Assembly: GCA_910585935.1 (NCBI GenBank)
Contig: CAJUHN010000287.1
Span: 1-5,042 of the forward strand
Length of the DNA: 5,042 bases
Direction of reading: 5' to 3'
From: an uncultured Lachnospiraceae bacterium
GTDB lineage: Bacteria > Bacillota > Clostridia > Lachnospirales > Lachnospiraceae
This document shows positions 5,029 through 5,042 of this stretch, one piece after another. A program made the position numbers and the translations under genes. The notes under the pieces are model-generated. The model searched no databases and was not told where the DNA came from. It saw only the letters and a list, made by a program, of their open reading frames with translations. Position 1 is the first letter of the stretch; every line of letters starts with the position of its first letter.

Positions 5029-5042
5029 GCAAGGAAGTATTC
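5029..5042 (+). repeat. Structured intergenic repeat, copy C (first bases only)
   Basis: The last 14 bases are the exact reverse complement of 65-78, the outer arm of copy A. They also match the copy B arm (903-916) apart from its four-base variable block. The window ends just where the conserved core would begin. Because the outer arms are inverted repeats, the orientation of this copy cannot be fixed. It begins about 60 nt after the deacetylase stop, again in an intergenic position. Confidence 0.6.

Overview
The window is chromosomal DNA from a low-GC Gram-positive anaerobe of the Clostridia. A Lachnospiraceae-like host fits best: codons are strongly AT-rich, Shine-Dalgarno sites are strong (AGGAG, AAGGAG, GGTGGGGG), and the genes are EngB/YsxC, MgtE, DegV and a PdaB-like deacetylase. 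This assignment rests on gene content and base usage only. All five credible protein-coding reading frames, including one small upstream ORF, run on the + strand.

Layout. Positions 1-78 hold the left half of a structured intergenic repeat in reverse orientation (copy A), cut by the window edge. The ribosome-assembly GTPase gene engB/ysxC follows (237-824). A complete copy of the same repeat in the opposite orientation (copy B, 896-1042) lies just downstream, so engB sits between two inverted copies. Next come a near-consensus sigma-A promoter (1131-1159) and an untranslated leader of about 340 nt. The leader contains a cysteine-containing 44-codon upstream ORF (1292-1426), competing RNA helices, a terminator-like hairpin and a hairpin over the next ribosome binding site. 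It feeds the Mg2+ channel gene mgtE (1505-2836). A DegV/FakB-type fatty-acid-binding protein gene (2927-3799) follows 90 nt later, probably in the same transcript. The 392-base gap at 3800-4191 holds a terminator-like hairpin, a probable degraded insertion-sequence remnant on the - strand, a pair of 10-bp direct repeats and a long dyad. The last gene (4192-4968) encodes a membrane-anchored PdaB-like polysaccharide deacetylase. At the right edge a third copy of the intergenic repeat begins (copy C, 5029-5042).

How the parts work together. The proteins are ordinary housekeeping or envelope functions: 50S ribosome maturation, Mg2+ uptake, exogenous fatty-acid handling and cell-wall or spore peptidoglycan modification. 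They do not form one pathway. The unusual content is non-coding: a repeat whose 23-bp outer stem varies between copies while the core is almost identical, and an mgtE leader that looks like a Mg2+-responsive switch but does not match the M-box riboswitch as I know it. Nothing in the window looks like a defence system, prophage, CRISPR array or rRNA/tRNA gene.
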